Shown here: piece after piece, positions 58,887-64,000 of the stretch
Layout of the letters: each line of letters opens with the position of its first letter
How positions within the stretch are numbered: position 1 is the stretch's first letter
Notes under the pieces: generated by a model
The model's database searches: none
The model's input: the letters and a program-made list of their open reading frames with translations, nothing else
Told to the model about the DNA's origin: nothing
Assembly (NCBI GenBank): GCA_028023455.1
Contig: JAQFVV010000022.1
Coordinates: forward strand, 5,421,998-5,485,997
Direction: 5' to 3'
DNA: 64,000 bases
DNA from: Epiperipatus broadwayi
Lineage: Eukaryota > Onychophora > Udeonychophora > Euonychophora > Peripatidae
Program-made: the position numbers and the translations under genes

Positions 58887-59035
58887 ATTTAGTTAGATAG
58901 AAACTAATATGCAGTTTCACAATTAGCCATCTTGACTTCAGAAAAGATTTTGAAACAATAATTGCTTATATTTAAAAAGGTATAGGTTTTATTATTAATA
59001 ATTTAATTTATTTTTAAGTTCCAAAAATGTTCTGC

Positions 59036-59150
59036 ATTGTTTAGTGCAATGGTAGAATAGAAGAGTCTATAATTCAAGACCAATGTATTGCAGCCCAAAT
59101 GACCTAATACGTCTAGTGTTCCAAAAGATTTAAAAATACTGAACAATATA
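59036..59150 (+). mobile_element. SINE-2, tRNA-derived
   Basis: 'TTGTTTAGTGCAATGGTAGA' (A-box-like), 'CTATAATTCAAGACCAATG' and 'CAAATGACCTAATACG' correspond to the copy at 62995 and to 35875. The B box is degraded. Confidence 0.5.
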
Positions 59151-59754
59151 TTTATTTAGTTCCACAAATAATTATAATAAAAATCGACCTTCTTATACAT
59201 TTAATAAAATTTTTAACTCAAAATGGTAAATTAAAAAAGTAAACATTTTTAAAATGTGTATATATATATATATCGTTTTTACATATTAAATCTTAATAAT
59301 CCATATTTCTCTAAATGGCAAATATGTAAATGCCACATTAACGGTATCAATACTCAAGACACGATTTTTCACTATAATTGCTTATGGAGAAAATATATAC
59401 ATAGTTTCAAAAATATGCAATTTAAAGGAGAAAACGTGTTTTGAATGTTGTTCAAGAAAAAGCAGTAGCGATATTCATTAAAATCGTACACAGCTTTCAA
59501 AAAGCAATACAGTTACTTAATAAAATTGTAAATACATTTCAATTATGAATAAAAATATATACAATCTGATTAGAGAGTGAATATTACCTGGGCAAACGTT
59601 GCAGCAAATAATCCACAGTTATTTCAATAATTTAAGTACTAAACCTATGATCTTTTAATTAAAATATATTTTTTTAATTTTCAACTCGTGAAAAAAATAT
59701 CTAAATTACAATCATTACAAATGGATTGAATAAACATTTCTAATTTAAAAACGT
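59151..59754. other. AT-rich DNA, nothing recognised
   Basis: An (AT)n-like run at 59256-59272. No gene was seen. Confidence 0.45.
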
Positions 59755-59850
59755 TTGGGTTGTGTGAAAGTCTGTGCTCATGTATCCTATATATTATATA
59801 TATTGATGCAGGTATATAATAAGTCTGTATTTCAGTTATTATTAGCTAGA
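59755..59850 (+). mobile_element. FB-B terminal fragment
   Basis: 'GGTTGTGTGAAAGTCTGTGC', 'TCATGTATCCTATATATTA' and 'CAGGTATATAATAAGTCTGT' equal the end of FB-B at 52120-52185. It joins unrelated sequence abruptly at 59755. Confidence 0.75.
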
Positions 59851-60594
59851 AAGTAAAATCATTGTTCTATGTGGCATCTGAATTTTTATTTCTAAGCATT
59901 AGAAAAATATATTAAGAATTGGAACTATAATAAATAATATCATTGTATGCATTGTGAATCCATCTACTTTATACCTACAGTATAAATCATTATTAATGGA
60001 CGTAATGAATGAATATTACGATATAATATTTTTAACGTCTTGCTATGATCTGTATATTAGACCTTCCTTCAGTAATACTTTGACATTTGTGTATTGTTTA
60101 TTTGTTGTTCGTTTGTTTTAATTAAAAACTAATAATCCAAAATCCTTGTCCCACTTTTTTGGATTTGTGATTTTTGGGGATTTCAGAAATAGATCTTTTA
60201 TTCCCTCATTATAAACTTGCAATTTTTTAAAAATACAAATATTAATTTTACTATTTATAATTTTGTTTATATAGAAATACTTTCTGTATGCTCATAAATT
60301 TCTTTTATTAATAACATTTGCAAACTCTAAAATATAATATGCATTTATTTTTATAACAATGTAAATTTTTTTATCCAGTAATTAAAACAATAATTTAGTA
60401 ATGAAACTCTTTTGGTTTTAATTCTTTATTTTAAATGCAAGTCTACTTTCCACATAGCAATCAATATAATCCTTGTTTAAAAGTTATTATTAAACTATCT
60501 ATATACTCAACTTAATTAATAAAACAAAAGCAGTTCTCCACTTTACTGTGATCTAGTACAAACTAGAATAATATATCATATGTATCCTTAGTAT
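59851..60594. other. AT-rich DNA, nothing recognised
   Basis: No gene, fold or repeat partner was seen. Confidence 0.45.
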
Positions 60595-60690
60595 TTGAAC
60601 CTTCATTCTTAGTCTGGTTTTTGGATTTTGTCTTCATCAATAAGGTTTGAGATTCAAAATTGGAAGAAATCCATTTATGCCTAAAGCAAC
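60595..60690 (+). repeat. Repeat E, copy 1
   Basis: 'TCTTAGTCTGGTTTTTGGAT', 'CTTCATCAATAAGG' and 'GAGATTCAAAATTGGAAGAA' match 61372-61500 in order. It contains a variant of the foldback core (AGTCTGGTTT ... CATCAATAAGG). Confidence 0.65.
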
Positions 60691-60929
60691 TGTCTTTAAC
60701 TCCACTTTATATGTCAAGCTTAAAACTTGAACCCAAGGTTTGAGGTTGAATCAATCGTCTTGAAAAATTATACAGATACAAAAGCAGTTCAACAATTATA
60801 TATTTTAGTAGCTTCAGTTTTTCAATAAGTCTAGGTACCTTCTTCCTCTGACTAGAAATATAACGAAAAACTATCAACACATGTCACACTTTAATGTCAT
60901 TTAGTATTAACTATAATGATTAGTAAATT

Positions 60930-61285
60930 GAGGGATTTGAACTCAGAATTATTCAGTCTATTCATCCTCCACTTCACTTAAGCAGCATGCCCACACACAT
61001 AAAAAAAAGATACATAATTCCCAATATACATATTTCATACAGAACCAGAGTTGGGCCACATCATAATCTAACACACATAAATACAATTAGTGCTAAGCTT
61101 ATATTAAGATAGCAATTCCTCAAATTCTAATGGACAGGCTTTAGTTTTCTCACACTTCCAACTATTCAACCATCCATTTCATTGAAAAACCAGTGATGAA
61201 ATTCTCAAAGTCCTTGTTGCTTGAAATAGAGTGGAGAATATATAGACTGAAAAATCCTGAGTTCAAATCCCTCTATTTACATATA
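60930..61285. mobile_element. FB-B foldback element, short right arm
   Basis: The left arm begins GAGGGATTTGAACTCAG and has 'AACCAGAGTTGGGCCACATC', 'TAAGATAGCAATTCCTC' and 'CTAATGGACAGGC' in the usual inverse order. At 61226 it jumps to the outer end of a right arm ('GAGTGGAGAATATATAGACT', 'CCTGAGTTCAAATCCCTC'). The same internal deletion type as at 427-985. Confidence 0.8.
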
Positions 61286-61371
61286 TAAGAAACCTTTAGT
61301 ATAAGAAAAATTACATATTCTCTTAGAATTATATAATAATTAGTGATTTTCATTATGCATATATAACTCTT

Positions 61372-61500
61372 ATTTTTAGTATTAGAAACCTCACTCTCAG
61401 ACTGGTTTCAAGATTTTGCTTGTATTAATAAGACCTGTGATTCAAAATTGGAAGAAATGCATTCAGCATAAAGTTTAAGCCAGTTATTTTCACCCTAATC
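61372..61500 (+). repeat. Repeat E, copy 2
   Basis: 'CACTCTCAGACTGGTTTCAA', 'GCTTGTATTAATAAGACC' and 'TGATTCAAAATTGGAAGAAA' match 60595-60690. Same orientation, about 780 bases apart, on either side of an FB-B element. Confidence 0.65.
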
Positions 61501-62167
61501 TGAAGCTATCTAATGTATGTGAAAATTTTATATACTGATGTAGATATTAACCTTCCTAAACTAAGAGTAAAAAAGCCTATAGTTGATATTAAACTGTTCT
61601 CTAAAATCTAAAAAATGGATTTATTAGCATATTCATATAACTATGCAAGTAAATAATTTGGTTTCAAAATCTTAGAAGTTGTTTTTAATTTCAGGCTATT
61701 AGCTGTCAGATATATTAATGTATTAGTTCCTGTTTTGAATCTTACACCTCACTGGTCAAGTCAAAAGTCAGAAACCATTTCAGGGATACTAATATTATAG
61801 CAATATACTTGTAGTGGCCAATGATTACTCAAACTTACAGTAGATGTCTCTAGAGTCAGCTTTATTTACAATTGTTTTTTAACAGACTAACTTTAGTTCA
61901 CTTTTATTATTTTTTACCAATAAATTGCAATGGTAGACTTTTGTTCATTATTTGTAATGTTGTTTACAATTTTTTGATTGGCAGTCCCAAAATGAAGAGA
62001 AAGAGGAGAAAAAATAGAAAAAAATAGCTATTTAATAAATATATAGCATTCTATGACATACATAAATGTTGAATCTGTTTATATAATATCTCGCAGTGCT
62101 TATCTTTTAACATGTTCTGTATTAAACTTGATTTTCAAAAAGATTTTAATAACTTACCTAATAAAAG
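61501..62167. other. AT-rich DNA, nothing recognised
   Basis: 61815-61850 ('GGCCAATGATTACTCAAAC') resembles the short repeats near 57219 and 57562. No gene was seen. Confidence 0.4.
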
Positions 62168-62682
62168 TTTAAATTGCACTTTACACAAAAAAGTGAAGCT
62201 TGTCTAAAATATTATTAAAGAGTTATATGGCTAAGCACTTTCAGAGAATTTAAGTCTCCATAGTCATAACCTACTTTAATTGAAGTTTAGCGGTGATTTA
62301 TGCAAAATTTATGCAAATTTTCTTTTATAAAGACCATTTTTTGGAGATTGCAAAGCATGATTCTTTACAGTTTATTGCACAGTTGTCATTTGCAATAAAG
62401 CATGCCTCCTTAATCTTTCGTTTCATATCATTACATTCAGTGCATAGTACTTTATTGCAAATGACAACTGTGCAATAAACCGTAAAGAATCGTGCTTTGC
62501 AATCTCTAGAAAATGGTCTTCATAAAAGAAAATTTGCATAAATTTTGCATAAATCACTGCTAAACTTTAATTAAAGTAGGCTATGAATATGGAGACTTAA
62601 GTTCTTTGAAAGCGCTTAGCCATATAACTATAATAATATTTTAGACAAGCTTCACTTTTTTTTGCATAAAGCACAATTTAAA
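62168..62682. mobile_element. Foldback element, 515 bp, long clean arms
   Basis: Arms of about 235 bases, 62168-62402 and 62448-62682, with few differences; the loop is ~45 bases. Mirrored words include 'AAGTGAAGCTTGTCTAAAAT', 'GTTATATGGCTAAGC', 'GAGATTGCAAAGCA' and 'GCACAGTTGTCATTTGCAAT'. It encodes nothing; the frame at 62293-62478 is palindrome translation. A single copy in the window. Confidence 0.92.
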
Positions 62683-62994
62683 TTACTTACTACTCAAAGG
62701 TGAAATAGAAAACTAGTATTTTATTTCTAATAAAAGTTTGTTATTGCATTTTATCTTTGCCTAAATTAACATATTAAAAGTAATTGATAATGCACATCTT
62801 TAATGTATCTTTTAATATAATTTTAATAATGTAAATATGATTGTTTTCTCTCATGAATATTATTATTAAATTGCTTATAAGTATGTTTTGGGGAAGTCTA
62901 TTACTCTTTATCTGTTTCATATTGTCTGATCTAGTAGAGAGATGGTTTTACAATTGTAAATTATATATTGCCATATAGAGCAGGTTGTTTTGGA

Positions 62995-63110
62995 TGGTTT
63001 AGTGCAGTAGTAGATTCTGAAATATATAGCCCTCAAACTGAATCCAACGCTGGCACTTCCAGCCTCAAACTTCTTATAAAAGTTTGAACAATAAAGCTAT
63101 TCAATTATTT
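62995..63110 (+). mobile_element. SINE-2, tRNA-derived
   Basis: 'TGGATGGTTTAGTGCAGTAG' (A-box-like), 'CAAACTGAATCCAACGC' (B-box region) and 'CTTATAAAAGTTTGAACAAT', 'AAAGCTATTCAATTATTTAT' as tail. The 3' end (AATAAAGYNATT) is shared with 35875-36015. Confidence 0.65.
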
Positions 63111-63377
63111 ATTAATTTTATAGACCAAATAGAGAGACACGTAATCTTGCTATTATAATTCAAAATACTACAGAAAATCTTAGTTTTTCCAATGCCTTTC
63201 TATTATTTAGTTACAGGTCTTACTTTTAAGTAGTAAATTTTTCAGAACAGCTATATAAACAACTAACTTAGTTCAAGTATAAATTTAGTTGAAGTAGTTA
63301 TATTGTTAAGATAAAGTAACATATCTTTTACTGTTTGTTTTAAAGTTTGCAAAAGTAGCAATTTATTTATAATTATA

Positions 63378-63452
63378 CATTGGACTATTTCCATTATCTA
63401 ATATCAATCATTAAATATTTTTATAAAAATTCAAATTGTATTTAAACTTTTT
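63378..63452 (+). mobile_element. FB-G half element
   Basis: 'ACATTGGACTATTTCCATTA' and 'TAAATATTTTTATAAAAATT', 'CAAATTGTATTTAAAC' follow the left arm at 53330-53400. It abuts the RTE fragment that begins at 63455. Confidence 0.55.
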
Positions 63453-63454
63453 AG

Positions 63455-63634
63455 ATATCATCATCATTTTCAAAATTGATCCACTACAGTATGATGGTCT
63501 CTGCAAATTCAATCCATCTACTCCAATCTCTAACCTCTTTTCTCCACATCAGCTTAGCAAAGTCCTTATTTCATCTACCTATCTCACATGTGGTCTCTTT
63601 CTAGGTCTTTTACAATCTCTTGGAATCCAGTTTA
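63455..63634 (-). mobile_element. RTE-type LINE, 3' end fragment
   Basis: On the minus strand it matches 22150-22330 of the RTE, starting at 'AAACTGGATTCCAAGAGATT' and ending in an ATGATGATGAT tail. The translation gives 'WIPRDCKRPRKRPHVR', then a stop and frame changes. Only ~180 bases were retained, a heavily 5'-truncated insertion, older than the 20.97-kb copy. Confidence 0.88.
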
Positions 63635-63896
63635 TAATAATACACAGATAATGTAATTCCTTTTTTCTTCAGGTGTCGATAGCCTGATCAGTGAAATTAT
63701 AATCAAATTGATGATTTTAAGATTTATGAATACTGAATTTAAAGTGATACTATAAGCAGATAGGCTATTCTGTCAAAAAGAATTATTAGAATTTTATATA
63801 TTTACCTATGAGTGTCAATCTGATTTTTTTCATTTTGGCAAGAAAATGCTTTCCAAACATCACTATCTCTTATACTAGCACATAATTTTTATTAAA

Positions 63897-64000
63897 CAAG
63901 GCAAAACTCTCCATACAGTAGTGCCACCCTGTGCCAACCAGAGTAATCAATGAATGCTAGAAGGCTTGTGCATAAAATCCATATCTAATGCCTACTCATC
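63897..64000 (+). mobile_element. FB-A foldback element, cut by window end
   Basis: 'CAAGGCAAAACTCTCCATAC', 'GCCAACCAGAGTAATCAATG', 'AGAAGGCTTGTGCATAAAAT' and 'CTAATGCCTACTCATC' are the left arm of FB-A. The rest lies beyond the window. Confidence 0.85.

Overview
The window looks like gene-poor, very AT-rich nuclear DNA from an animal. The evidence is non-LTR retrotransposons of the RTE and Jockey/CR1-like kinds, tRNA-derived SINEs, hAT-type non-autonomous transposons with 8-bp target duplications, and many palindromic (foldback) elements. There is no sign of bacterial operons, ribosome binding sites, CRISPR arrays or phage. The mix would fit a lophotrochozoan such as a mollusc, but I cannot fix the taxon by eye. 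I found no host protein-coding exon I would defend. The only long reading frame belongs to a retrotransposon.

Layout. 0.4-2.4 kb: a cluster of foldback elements (families I call FB-A, FB-B and FB-D). 2.8-4.3 kb: a decayed reverse transcriptase split by a SINE. 4.9-12 kb: AT-rich DNA with a tRNA-like SINE, a long (TTA)n tract, the first copy of an old ~0.7-kb duplicated segment, and a small cluster of promoter-like sites near 10.4 kb. 12.2-14.2 kb: the second copy of that segment, invaded by a foldback whose left arm carries a 46-bp minisatellite. 15.5-19 kb: an FB-B arm interrupted by a hAT element, a 98%-identical inverted repeat, a SINE with a nearly intact tRNA fold, and the first copy of a ~650-bp dispersed repeat. 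20.97-22.34 kb: a 5'-truncated RTE retrotransposon with an open frame and a 12-bp target duplication. 23-28 kb: small foldbacks and tandem repeats. 28.45-30.84 kb: a ~2.4-kb element with ~47-bp (extending to ~95-bp) terminal inverted repeats, an internal three-copy ~480-bp higher-order array and subterminal hairpin repeats; this is the best candidate for something undescribed. 31.6-33 kb: three foldbacks in a row. 34.3-34.8 kb: the C-terminal zinc-knuckle end of another LINE. 36-42 kb: further foldbacks, one with a SINE in its loop. 48-49 kb: a palindrome nested in a palindrome. 51-52.2 kb: the best FB-B copy. 54.35-56.77 kb: a decayed endonuclease plus reverse transcriptase LINE on the minus strand. 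58.3-58.9 kb: a SINE inserted exactly at the edge of a hAT element. 62.2-62.7 kb: a long clean palindrome. The window ends inside another FB-A copy.

Nothing here forms a host pathway. The interactions visible are between mobile elements: the RTE-type LINEs and SINEs share the copy-and-paste style of insertion, the hAT and foldback elements have no transposase of their own in this window and must depend on one supplied elsewhere, and nested insertions let several relative ages be read directly.
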